Shown here: positions 53,510 through 64,000 of the stretch, one piece after another
How the letters are laid out: every line of letters begins with the position of its first letter
Numbering within the stretch: the first letter of the stretch is position 1
Source of the DNA: Effrenium voratum
Lineage: Eukaryota > Sar > Dinophyceae > Suessiales > Symbiodiniaceae
Assembly (NCBI GenBank): GCA_963377175.1
Contig: CAUJNA010003776.1
Span: forward strand, 124,001-188,000
Direction of reading: 5' to 3'
DNA length: 64,000 bases
Translations under genes and position numbers: made by a program
Notes under the pieces: model-generated
Told to the model about the DNA's origin: nothing
The model's input: only the letters and a program-made list of their open reading frames with translations
The model's database searches: none

Positions 53510-53614
53510 AACGGGTATGGGTCAAAACTAAACCTCCAGGGGACGGCAGGTTTTAGTCTTTGGCTCCATTCACGAGGGGTCCATTTTGGGCACCTATCTT
53601 TGACCCACAGCCAA
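53510..53614. mobile_element. Family G element, diverged
   Basis: GGTATGGGTCAAAACTAAAC at the left and TATCTTTGACCCACAGCC at the right. Confidence 0.6.
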
Positions 53615-55409
53615 ACAAACCCCTGGGGCCGTGCATCTTTGCATGCTCTGAGCCAGCCATCCCACATCGCCCCCTGCCTGGCGGATTGGCACCTCGAAAA
53701 CGGTGTTTCGTTTCGCCGAAGTGACCCCCACCCCCCACCCCCCACCAAGAAAAAAAAAGTTCGGTTTGATCATTCCGTTTCGCCATGGGTCCGAGCACGG
53801 ACAGGATTCAGGGATGCTAAGGTTCAGCACGGGAGAAGGGCTAGTCCTTGAACGAGAGCAAGTCGAGACATGCATTCTATGAAGTTCATCAGCCGGCGGC
53901 TTGTATGGCGCTTCCTTGGCTTACACTCCAGACTAACATGGAAGCTGACAGGGGGGGGTTGGAAGACTACTCCCCTCTGTCCACTTCCATGTTTGTTGGG
54001 AGGGTATGATCCATGTCGGCTTCCCTCGAAACAAAAAGACGAGCCACCCTCTGGTTGAAGTGTCCTTCGAACCTTCGAAAACCCAACTAGGCCTTCGAGG
54101 TTCTCCCTCCTTTTTGGATCATCAAGCCTGGTCAATTGTTCTATGTTTTTTTTTGAGGCGGACAACCTGCAGTTTTTCGTCTTGCCCAGTTTCCAGGGTT
54201 CCACTTCGGGCCTGTTTTTGAGCCACATCCACGAGTCACGGGGCACGAGCATGAAACCCAAAAGGTTGCCTGAGCCGTTGTTCCATGTCCTTCCGGTGGC
54301 CTGTTAAGAATGTTCCAAGCCGCCCAAAACAAAAAAACTTCAGGCACCGCCGATGACCCTAGCTAAGCTAGCTACATTTCCGCACAAGGAGATAGCTATT
54401 TCAACGAATAAAAAGAACTGAAACAGGGGAATCCACCTTATGTTCAGCACCAAACATATGAAAGACCTGTTGAAACAGGAAAGAACCGCAACGCATCCCC
54501 GGGAACCCCTCAGGAACAATGGAAGCGACCAAAAAAAGGAAACAAGGAAGAATGCCCTCCCAAAACAAAGGGGCACAAAGGCCGAATGGCCCAAAATCAA
54601 CTTTGACTTTCCCTTTGGTTTGCCCTTTAAGCCCACCAAAAAACCTGTTGGTCCCAGTTTTTGCCAGGGCTCCTGGTCCCTGCAATGACCGAGCCTGGCA
54701 GCCTGGGTGGAAAAATAGGTAACCCCGGACTACTGAACCCATCCTATTAATACAGGGGGAAGTTCCCTCTCCGGAAGTGATTGCCGGGGCCCCACCAAAA
54801 GATTCTAAATCTCTCAAAAATCAATGAGGGTTCTACTCAGATCCACGGCTCACATTACACGGAAGGGTCTCAAGGTGCTGTTGTGGCTGTTGTGGGTGCT
54901 GGTTAGTGGGCGGTTTGGCATTGCAGCCAGGGTGCTGGTCAGGGTGCTGTTCTGGTGCTTTTGATGTGCTCAAGGTTCGGTGGCAGCTGCTGGTGATGCT
55001 TGTTCGGCAATGCAGCTGGGGTCGACGCAGGCAGAGTTTTTGGGTTGCTTTCTGCTCCCCTGCTAAAAGTTTAACCTTTAGTGGTTTAATGGAAAAACTA
55101 ACATTTAACATCCAAGCAAAATGCACCAAAGGTTTGTGGGTGCAGGGTGCGAGTTGGGGTGCTCTTTGTTTTGCTCTCAAGGCGGTGTGGTGGTTGCCGT
55201 CTGCGCTCCTTTGGCGTCAACTCGCGGCTCGCGAGCTTCCGGTCCGTCCTTTTCAGGTTTCCCCGCAAAAAGACCCCCCCGAAACCCCAAAAACACGCGT
55301 CACCCTTCGCCTTTCTTCCCCAAACAGACGCGCCAGCCCCAAAACAAAAGACGGACCACGGCCGCCCCGGTCCCAAAACCCCCCCGCCCCAACCGACCCA
55401 CCGACCCAA

Positions 55410-55540
55410 GCGGAAGGCGCCTCGGACCCGAAGAGCACCTCCCCGGTGCGCTCCGCGCGCACCAAGGGGCTGAAGACCAAAAGCTCCGGCAGCGCCTCGA
55501 GCGAAGGTGCGATGCAAAAGGTGGCTGGAAACTGGCAATG
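55410..55540 (-). CDS. Candidate exon (EALPELLVFSPLVRA)
   Basis: The - strand frame reads TFCIAPSLEALPELLVFSPL and VRAERTGEVLFGSEAPSAWV. Other frames are open, but this one is the most protein-like. Confidence 0.45.
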
Positions 55541-55975
55541 ACTGGAAAACTGAGAAGCCCGTTCCCCACCTCCCAAATTGACGCTGGATTGATGTATTGA
55601 CCGATGTTGAGCCAAGCTGACTGTTCAAAGGACGCCCTGGCCTCAAACAAGTTCAGGGAGGGGCCACCACAAGGCAATTTCACGGACCGAGGAAACCACC
55701 TTTCCGACACTGGAAGTTGAAGTAAAGGCAACCCACTCTCCGGTTTCTAAGTCTCGAAACAAACCGAGCACTTTGCTTCAAAGAACCCAAGAAAAGGTGG
55801 CCGCCTTTTGCCGTGACTTCTCTTAGGGCAAAGTGTCTGCAAAAGCACAGCAACTTGGCAATCCAGGAATCCTCAAGAGTCCGGACCTGACTCTCTCTAA
55901 AATGGGCATGCCTTTACAGTGAAAACGAAAAGTAGTCAGATCCGGTCGATTCACCCAGGGGCCCCTTGACAGGTT

Positions 55976-56095
55976 CTGGGTGAATTGTAATATTTTCACC
56001 AGCCTGAAACTTGCGGTGGTTTGGGGGCTATTCCCCACATAAACCACCATTTGGGGTGAATTCGGTCGTGTGAGGCCGTGTGACAATTCGCCCAG
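55976..56095. mobile_element. Family C element, copy 2
   Basis: CTGGGTGAATTGTAATATTT and GTGACAATTCGCCCAG ends; the interior is shared with 51937-52053. An inverted fragment of its end (GATTCACCCAGG) lies at about 55949. Confidence 0.85.
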
Positions 56096-56103
56096 ACGGG
56101 TTT

Positions 56104-56221
56104 CTTCCATTTGCGTGTTCGCCCCCTGGGAAAAAAAAAAAAATATCTCCGGTAGTGATCGATTCCCTTTAAAGCCAACAGGGGACAATGAGAAAAACAT
56201 ATTCACTTCAGCAAATGGAAG
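56104..56221. mobile_element. Family E element
   Basis: CTTCCATTTGCG and GCAAATGGAAG ends. It abuts the family C copy ending at 56095, so two elements stand end to end. Confidence 0.85.
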
Positions 56222-56460
56222 TAGTGAAATCCGGCCGATGCAATGAACGGACCCCCCCTCCCGCCCCGCCCCGCGCCTGGTCCATGAAGCCGGCCCCTTG
56301 CAGCTGCGCCTGGAGCAGGGAGAAAAAGAGAAAAACGACACCGAGCGTCCCAATTCGGTTGGCATCTCCCAGGTTGCTATGGGCGTGTCTTTTTCGAGGG
56401 TGCCGTTTTTTTTTGTTTGGGGAGGGGGTTCAGGGGAAACCAAAGGTTGATATGAGGTCG

Positions 56461-56592
56461 ATACTGTGGATGGACAAAATCCATTTCGCAACACTTTGAA
56501 ACCATAGGAAGCCATTGTTGGTTGGCATTCACAAGGGGAATCATCATTCTAGGGCTTCTTAGGTGGTGCAGGATTTCGTCCATCCACAGCAT
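56461..56592. mobile_element. Family B element
   Basis: TACTGTGGATGGACAAAATC at the left and GGATTTCGTCCATCCACAGC at the right. Confidence 0.85.
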
Positions 56593-56890
56593 GGGTGTGT
56601 CTTTTTTGATGGTACCGGTTTTTGTTGTTTGCCGGGAGGGGAGGGGGGGGTCAAGGGAAACCAAAAGGAACAACACCACCATCTTAAGGTGAACAGAATA
56701 GTTTTGGGTACCCCACATGCGAGATTCCCCTCTTTCCTGATCGAGCTGGGCTTTTCTACAGATTTGGGTCTGTCTTTTTGTTGATGGTACCCCTCTTGGG
56801 GTGGTTTTAAAGGAAAACCAAAAGGAAACAACTCCCGCCACTTGTCAGGGTCCCCCTTTTTTGAGCCAACCCCAAATAATATGCCCCTGC

Positions 56891-57017
56891 ACATGGCCAT
56901 GGGTCAAAACCCCGTACCTCCAGTGAACATCCCAATCCCCACTAAAATAGGTTCTGAAATGGGTGCTGCACCTATCCCAAAATGGGATCCCATTGGTGTT
57001 GACTCACAGCCACATCG
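56891..57017. mobile_element. Family G element, copy 2
   Basis: CATGGCCATGGGTCAAAAC at the left and TTGACTCACAGCCACAT at the right. The middle is nearly the same as 44006-44136. Confidence 0.8.
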
Positions 57018-59945
57018 TTTCCGCCGGTTGCACCTTCTTCAAAACGGCCACAAGGGCCAAAGGCCACGGGCCGAATCATCGCACCCTTCGAGGCGAATGA
57101 CCCGCTCCGCCGCATCTGGGGGAGGCCGAAAAAAAAAAAAGAAAAAAGGGGGAGGCCGGCCCTAGTTTCGGGCTGAACTTTTGGACACATCTAGGGGTGT
57201 CAAATCGTTTTTGTTTTTCCAATATGGTTGGAAGCTTCCCCTACAAAAAAAGAACATGCACACGGCCCCAAGGCAAGACAACGCCCTCAAGCCTTGACGT
57301 CGCTCAGCTGCCTCAGACCAGATTCCAATGGCTCGCAAAAGCGAACCTAACTACCGGCGAAAAGTCCATCGACCGGCGGACGAGAAGATTCCCCCACCAA
57401 CGGGAATGACACGTCCCGACCGCGGCGCAAACAAGTATGACCGCCGGCTTTCTTTCGGCCCAAGAGCAGCTTGGCACATGCAACGACCGAAAAATGGCGT
57501 GGCTTTTTCGGCCGATGCCTAGCTTTGACCCTGAAGTGCAAGGGGGGGGCGGATGATCTGCGCATGATCCAGTTCAGGGCCATCTTGGGGTCCTCCCCTG
57601 GTGGCCAAGTCATCGGAGTTCCCAGAATCAAGAGTTGAGCAATTTGTTGGTGGATATTCTGTGGTTCCAAAAGCAAACATGGCTCGGAGACCCCGTCTGG
57701 GGGCACTCTTGTTGGGCTCCTTTGGCTGTGGATCAAAGCTAGGGTAATGCCAAAATGGCTTGGCCAATCGGCAAACCGTGAAACATGTTGACTAAAATCA
57801 CTCATGTTGACCCATGATTCGACACGTGAGAAAACCCTTGAGAAAAGCATTGAATCAATACCCATAGCCCATGAGTCAACCACTCACTTCCTGAGTTGAT
57901 TTTTGCCAGCAAAAGTAACCGTTAACTTCTTGTCTCAGCCACTAAAATGGCAAACCCCAAAACTCAGTTGCCCAAACGACCCGGAAATAAAAGGTTGACC
58001 TTTTGGGACCTTTACTAAAAATGGACCAAAAGGGGGAAACCAAAAGGTTAAAAGGTTGGCTTTGGACAACTGAGAAAACGGTGACGTTTTAGTCCATGAA
58101 CTCAGGGAGTGCGACCCAACCACGCAGCTCGTTTCAATCAAACCCCTGAGGCAACCGAGCGGCCGCTCCCCTCGCGAGCTCAAGGGCCTGAAAATATCGA
58201 ATCAACTTCGATCGAGTGCTGAGAACGACTTCGGCGTTTTCCACCTCCCCAATAAGCGTGCAGCCTGGAAGCCTAAACAGGGGGACGGGAGGGGTCCACT
58301 TCCCCACTAGGCGTGTTTCATGGAAGCCAAATCAAGCGGGAGGAAGGGGGGGGAGGTCAGAATCTAAGGTTTGGAAAAGAGAAGGCCCATCCCCTTATGG
58401 CTTCCTTTTGGGGAAAATCACAAAAGTATGAGATAGTTGGCACCTTTAAAAACGCTGTCTTCCCAGCTCCCGGGAGCTTACCCGCCAGCTGAGGGAGGGG
58501 TACTTGAAGTTGGAGATGGTCCACATTGCCCGCCAGAACGAGGGGCCAGCTACATTTGGGCGACCGTGGGCCTTTTTGGGAGCCGTAGGGACAGAATCCA
58601 AGATGCGCCGAAACGAAACGTGAGCTTGTTCGGGGACGGTGTGGAAGGGGAACACCAATATGTGGCTGTCGCCATTTGGGAAGCTTTGGGTTTGTCCAAA
58701 CAGAATGTGTGTTTTCTATATAACTACGGGTGGGGAATGTGAAGAAGGAACCCGTCCCCTTTCGGTTCCTTTGAGGACAATTAACAACCTTGTGCAAAAG
58801 GGGTGTCATCGACCCAGGTCCTCCCCTACCAATAAAACTGGCAGCAGTGGCGCACATGTCAGCAAGACCCAATTGCCCAATGACCCTGCGGAAACAGAAT
58901 CGGAAGTTCACCATTTGTGGGAAGAGACCCTCCAAACAAATAGGGGAAAGGGCGACATCCGCTGAAAAACGGGTTACAGGATCACTCTTTGGTGACAAAT
59001 GGAGTCGAACCGAAGGACCAGGAAGTCTTAACACATGGATCTCATCTCCCATTGCACAATCGTTGGAGAGTTCCCAATCATTGTTCCAAAACGAGAGGGT
59101 CAAAAAGCAAACCCCGGTAATTCAACCGCACGAGAAGAAGAAGCAGCATTTCCCGGCTGGTGTCCGTTGCCACTTTTCAGGATCCTAAAAGAGGGTGTTG
59201 GAGGAAACCCTGTTGCAATGGTCTCCTCTTTCCACTGAAACTGCCACGCTCGGTCCAAAACAGGAAAGGAGGGATCCTGTTCAGGGCTGGAATCCACTTC
59301 AATGATAATTACAAAAAAAAAAAAACGCAGAAGGGCTTCCCAAACACCAACCCCCCCCGAAAGTCTCACAGTGCTTGGACAAACCCCTTGAGTGATCCCT
59401 CCCCCGATCCTCTTTCACTGGACCCGTTGGCTGAAGCCCTAGTACATGGATCAGACCGACACCTGCAATGGCTTGCCCCAGCTCTTGAATATTTTATTAT
59501 TCTAATTGGTTAAAAAAAAAAAACGCCACGCCCGAATGGATCTCATCTCCTTTTGCAGGCCCCGACTCAAAATGTAAACAGAACACAATAACAACCAAAA
59601 CAAAAACCGGGGGAAAAAGAAACAAAAACAAAAGGAAAAAGACAGACACAAAAACAAAGCCGAAAAAACAAACCTCAGAGAAAAAAACAAAAAAACAAAG
59701 CCCGGTCCAAGACCCGCGGAAGGATACCTCTCATCTCCCCCTTGGTCCAAGCAGCGCGTTGAGGTCGAAGCACAGCAGCCGCAGAGCGCTGAGCACGTCG
59801 CCCCGCGCCGGGCGCTGCCAGGCGCGCAGCGCGCCTGCAGCTCGGGCCGGCGAGGGACGTGGGCGGATAGATTTTTCTTTTGAGGCGATCTGTCTGGTTT
59901 TGAGGCGTCTTAACAGAAAAGATGGCGGATTGGTTTTTGAGGTAA

Positions 59946-60078
59946 CCCTGTGGATGGACGAAATCCATGTCGCACCATGTAAGAAGCCCTGGAGTGATTC
60001 GATTTCCCTGTAAATACCAACAAACAATGGTTGAGAAGGCTTTTAAAAGTGGTGCAGGATTTCGTCCATCCACAGTCT
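59946..60078. mobile_element. Family B element
   Basis: CTGTGGATGGACGAAATCCA at the left and GGATTTCGTCCATCCACAG at the right form almost perfect 19-bp inverted ends. Confidence 0.85.
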
Positions 60079-60289
60079 CTGTTTGAATTGTTGGTGAGTG
60101 TTGTCATTCTGTTTGCTGTTCCTTTGATATTGGAAAACAAGTCATTAAGTGGTTTATGTTGTTTGTTCTTTGCCTTGTTGGCCGGCTGGTTGGTTTGCTT
60201 GCTTGCTTGCTTGCGAGCGTGCATGCAACTTGCTTGCTTGTTGCTTTGTTTGCCACTTCTGTTTGTCTGTGTTTCGTGACTTCTCCTCC

Positions 60290-60540
60290 CAAAAAGCCCG
60301 GACCGCACCTGCCAGGTGGTCCCTTCAACACGAAACACATGATCCTTCCAGGCACCGCTGGATTCACCACATAGAGCGACTTGTCGCCGGCAATGCACAT
60401 CGTTTTGACCACGGGGACTTGTACGCGACACGTCGGGCTGCACCCTGGCCCAGACCCCCAGTGGCCATGGGGAAACTGGTCGACTTTGAAGGGCAACCCC
60501 TCAGACACAAAAGAAAGGCACCTCGGATGTATCTGACGGT
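60290..60540 (-). CDS. Candidate exon (CIAGDKSLYVVNPAV)
   Basis: The - strand frame is open over about 80 codons: LPFKVDQFPHGHWGSGPGCS, VPVVKTMCIAGDKSLYVVNP and GRIMCFVLKGPPGRCGPGF. This is one of the longest islands. Function unknown. Confidence 0.55.
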
Positions 60541-61559
60541 CGCAGTTGGTTGCTCTTGTTGCTGTTTGACCTTTGTTGGACTTATTTGCCGGTCGATCTT
60601 TGCTTTGCAGCCTTGTGTGTTCTTGTTCCTTCTGTGCTGGTGCGGACGCTTGCTTTGCTTGTTGCGTTTGTTTCGTGTATGTGCTGTTTGGTGCCGGACC
60701 TGAAAAGTCCAAGAACATGTTCCTCAAGCAGCCCTCCGGCTGAGTTCGTTCATTTGTTTGGCACAGGATCGAACAGATCTTCACCCATTGATCGAAACAT
60801 CTCGAGGGTGTACCATGTCCTGTCAGATCTGGTTCCTTGTAGCTCCCTGCCTGGATAACCCCAGCTCCGGTTCACGGCCAACCAACGGCTCCCGTCCAAC
60901 CAACGGCTCCCGTCCAACCAACAGCTCGGGCGGACAAGAGTGTTTCCCCTCAAACCTTCTGGCGTTGGACAAGTCCAACCAACGCATCCGAGATCATCCG
61001 AGGTGCAGCAGACCCGGTCGAAGGCGTGGACACGCACCTCGTGGGCCCGGGGAGAACAGAAACAAAACATGCGGCCTGATGCCGCATCGGCGTGTTTGTT
61101 TCAAGGGCAAGCTCCGTAAGCTTGCTGGTTCGACGGGCAGGGAATGAGAAAGGGAACGACCAAGAACGACCATCACCTATCATCTCTACTCTTGGTATTT
61201 TAGCAAACAACTTTGCTTTTTGCAGACCCCCAGTAAAAATGAACAGAACCAAAAAAAAGAACACATGCCAAGAACAGTGAAGCTATGGTGTCCTTTGAGG
61301 AAATCCCCAAGTTCATTCCCGAAACCCGGAAGGTCATTCCCAAAACCCGGAAGGTGATTCCCTTCCTACCACACCAGCAAGTGAATGAGGAACCGAAAGA
61401 AAGCATGTTCATTTGGGGCGGGTTTGAAAATTCACACATGCCGTCCATGAAACTGCCAAAAGGACGATGGACTGTTTGCGATTATGCGCCCATTGAAATT
61501 TGCGCCCAGGCAGAAGCTCTTTTCACCGCCAACTCGCCAAAAAAAACTCCGTGCCGTTT

Positions 61560-61745
61560 CAGGACAGCGTGGAGGGCACGCATACAAGGAGGTCAACTGA
61601 CAAAGGCCCATCCGAAGTTGCCGAGATGCCGGGAGCATCCACGAACATAAGGGCCAACTTAGCGGAGTGAACTCGAGCAACTACTTTCCAACAAGTACTG
61701 AAACGCGCCGGCTCCTTCCAGAAGGATGTCCCCAAAGGAGTCATG
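61560..61745 (-). CDS. Candidate exon (RVHSAKLALMFVDAPG)
   Basis: The - strand frame reads TSFWKEPARFSTCWKVVARV and HSAKLALMFVDAPGISATSD. The borders are unresolved. Confidence 0.5.
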
Positions 61746-61799
61746 CAAAATCAAGGCTCAACCCAATGAAACAACGCGGCTGGGGGCATGAATGGGGTT

Positions 61800-61925
61800 G
61801 CATGGGCCCTTGCCTGTTTTGAGCTTGGCATTTACGTTTTTCAGGGCAAGCCTATCTAAGTTCCCCCAGCCCCACTTGGGGCGGAAAAAGACTTCTGCGA
61901 GCCATGGCTCTCTGATTTGAGGTCT
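61800..61925 (-). CDS. Candidate exon (WGNLDRLALKNVNAKLK)
   Basis: The - strand frame reads FFRPKWGWGNLDRLALKNVN and AKLKTGKGPCNPIHAPSRVV. Confidence 0.5.
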
Positions 61926-61969
61926 TCTTCTTACCCTGGGATCCAATCCCTGTCACAATCACCAGATAC

Positions 61970-62075
61970 GGTGGATGCCCATGCCAGAACTAAGCACAAG
62001 CCTTTTGTTCCTTACTTGCAATATGGCATGGACATCCAGAGTGGCGGAATTTTTGCCATGCGAAAATGAGCACCC
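61970..62075 (-). CDS. Candidate exon (ATLDVHAILQVRNKR)
   Basis: The - strand frame reads SFSHGKNSATLDVHAILQVR and NKRLVLSSGMGIHRIW. Confidence 0.5.
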
Positions 62076-63079
62076 GCCACTCAACTTAACAAAGAAATGA
62101 GTCGTTGCCCATGGCTTTGGACACTTAAACAAATGGCTACATGCATGAATTTGAGGGAAGCTCCAAAGCGGCCAGTAAACATGAATCACCGAACTTTGTC
62201 TAAAGGCTCCATCTGCTTAAAATTCACGCCCAATCGCTGGACACAAAACTCCCAACCAATGCCCACTCGTATCCAGCGGAGGCCCCTTCCCGACCGGCCC
62301 GAGTCTCGCCGATTGGTTGGGCTCGTTTGTTTGTTTTGGGGTTTACGAGGGGTCCTGCGCCCCAAACAAAGGCTAATGAGTTTTGTTTCGCGAGCTCAAA
62401 AACGCGGTGCAAGCCCCTGCGGCCAAAAAAGTGGCGACCTGCCCAAAATGGCAATGGACCACAATTGCTTCAACATTGACTCATGTGATTTCTCTCGCGC
62501 AAAGGTTCATGGATTCATGCCAATGCTGCAACCAACCCCCGATCAACTTTCGGTGTGCACAGGCCAAACCCCGGACACAGGGGAATGAAGGCGTTGTTTG
62601 TTCCATCTGCCTGTTGGAGGGAAGGCAGGTTGTGGAGGGAAACAGTTTCGGAACTCCCTCGTGCCCATTTGCTCGTGGACGTGCGGCAGAATAGCTCATC
62701 CCGATCTCACGCGCAAACGCCAGCCGACAACTCTCTTTAGCGGTAAATTAACATGGAAACCGCACAACCATCGTTCTTAGAGCAACTCCTTTTGGACCAT
62801 CCCGTTCTGGGCTCCGCTTTTGGCTCCGTGACTATTTGCAAACATAGGTGTCCTTTTAGGGGAAATAAATAAGTTTCCTAGTAGATGAGAAAACACCACC
62901 AAATAACCAGGCATCCCCCTCTATTTTTCGTTCGCAAAACCACCAAAAAGGACACCTATGTGCGAGATCTCTTGGTCCAACCCTTGTATTTTTCTGATCC
63001 TGCTTCGATACTCTAACATATGTTCGGTCTCCCCTTGCGCGAGTCCAGGGCTCCTAAAACCTAGGAGCGCAGCTGCCTG

Positions 63080-63215
63080 GTCCCTCCCACACCGAGCAAG
63101 GCGCGTTTTCCATGGACTCCGCGTGTCTGACCTCGAGACGGCGCGCCGCGCCAGATCCCACACTTTTCTTTGGCGGGAGATGTCATAAAACCAGCAAGCA
63201 CCAAGGGGCGCAAAC
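63080..63215 (-). CDS. Candidate exon (WFYDISRQRKVWDLA)
   Basis: The - strand frame reads LGACWFYDISRQRKVWDLAR and RAVSRSDTRSPWKTRLARCG. Confidence 0.5.
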
Positions 63216-63449
63216 CGATTCAAACCGATTCCCAAACCACCAATCCAAACCTGGGCTGTCCGTTGTCAGATCCCCGGCTAAAGAAATAACTCTTGCTGGG
63301 CTAAATGCAAATCCAACCACTAAACACTAAAAGGCCAAAAAGCCGAGGAACCGGATGCCTGGGAGCCACCAAGAAACCACCAACTAAGAGGTACTCTTAA
63401 AAAAAGCTTGATCAACAACATCTTCTTGGTGCTTGATCCCACCTCCCAC

Positions 63450-63570
63450 AACTCTGGGGGAATGCGCCAAACGTGGCTAGATGTGGCTAGGGCCTGGACG
63501 GGCCGGGCTGGGGCCGCGGCAAGGTACACCACCTTCTTGTTCCAGGTGGGCAGCTGCCAGCTCCTAAAGG
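63450..63570 (-). CDS. Candidate exon (NKKVVYLAAAPARPV)
   Basis: The - strand frame reads RSWQLPTWNKKVVYLAAAPA and RPVQALATSSHVWRIPPELW. It is followed upstream by the family E element at 63597. Confidence 0.5.
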
Positions 63571-63596
63571 TTCCCCAGGGCCAAGAAAATATCATC

Positions 63597-63709
63597 CTCC
63601 ATTTGCGTCTTCGCCCCCGGGGAAAAAAATGAAAAAGATGTCCAGTGATAGGTCCCCGTTAAAAAACCAACTACCGAAAAAATAGAAAAATATCATAACC
63701 AAATGGAGG
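63597..63709. mobile_element. Family E element
   Basis: CCTCCATTTGCG and CCAAATGGAGG are inverted ends, with GATGTCCAGTGATAGGTCCC inside. Confidence 0.8.
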
Positions 63710-64000
63710 TAATCCGCGAATCTCGAGCGATTGATAACCCCAAGTTGTTTCTCAGGGGGTTTGCTGGAAGAAAGGACTTGTCCACCAAGAATGGGACCTC
63801 ATTGACTGAGGGTCCTGAAACCCAAAAGGCGTTGGCTGATGTCCACACATGATCCTCTCCCAAAAGGAGTACTCACTAAGTGACCGGGTGTCCCCTCCAA
63901 AAGTTGATCAATTTTCCGGTGGGTCCCGTTGAAACGATCAGACTCCACTCCTGGAGGGAAGGGAAATTGAGGGATTGTTGGGGTAAGGGAAGCCAGTATG

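Larger units (their letters stand above)
16471..64000 (-). other. Intron-rich - strand gene territory
   Basis: Short GC-richer coding islands, nearly all best read on the - strand, are separated by introns of about 130 bp to several kb. Acceptors and donors are visible at many borders (for example 43515-43598 and 41168-41266). The introns are crowded with short palindromic elements, satellites and homopolymer runs. Whether this is one very long gene or several cannot be settled here. Possible stop codons at 49507-49509 and 43851-43853 would allow several genes. Stretches between listed items show no further gene that I can support. Confidence 0.6.

Overview
The window looks like nuclear DNA of a dinoflagellate. 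This is inferred from several signs together: lysine-rich and RS-rich proteins of the kind carried by dinoflagellate repeats, many tiny exons joined by GT-AG and GC-AG introns with short direct repeats at the splice junctions, short palindromic elements that sit as introns, and TTTAGGG-type telomere-like repeats. I saw no bacterial operon structure, rRNA gene or CRISPR array. The genus cannot be fixed from sequence alone.

Bases 1-240 and 12530-16350 are one degenerate CCGATC-type satellite, organised on the right in units of about 1.1-1.25 kb. A 12.3-kb element (241-12529) interrupts it. The element is bounded by 28-bp perfect terminal inverted repeats that continue into AT-rich TTTACT/AGTAAA subterminal DNA. 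All recognisable genes in the element lie on the + strand: a small ORF (647), a lysine-rich protein broken by a 74-bp tandem duplication (1266-2560), a small acidic protein (3011), a spliced gene with an RRM-like part, a proline-rich part and an RS tail (4395-5849), a second small ORF (6432), an Ala/Lys-rich protein (7363), a coiled-coil fragment (about 9144-9424) and a 609-residue transposase-like protein (10165-11994). The spacers and at least one intron are filled with dozens of copies of a TTTACTTGTGA motif that is almost absent outside the element.

From about 16.4 kb to 64 kb the architecture changes. The coding evidence is nearly all on the - strand, as exons of about 40-200 bp scattered in long non-coding DNA. 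Seven of them (33.1 down to 18.0 kb) carry successive parts of a PARP-type ADP-ribosyltransferase catalytic domain. The splice phases agree at the four junctions I could check (33.0/32.0, 31.9/29.8, 29.7/28.4 and 24.3/23.2 kb). Many further candidate exons lie between 34 and 64 kb. They may be upstream exons of the same gene or of other genes.

The introns carry several families of about 90-150-bp palindromic elements. In two families the terminal inverted repeats provide splice sites. The clearest case is an intron (40320-40468) that is almost exactly one element. This fits introners, the intron-generating transposable elements reported in dinoflagellates. One long intron (23.1 to 18.1 kb) holds a tandemly duplicated block of satellites with a tRNA-like segment. 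Another contains a 1-kb inverted-repeat element with a transposase remnant. Exon limits were read by eye; transcript data would be needed to fix them.
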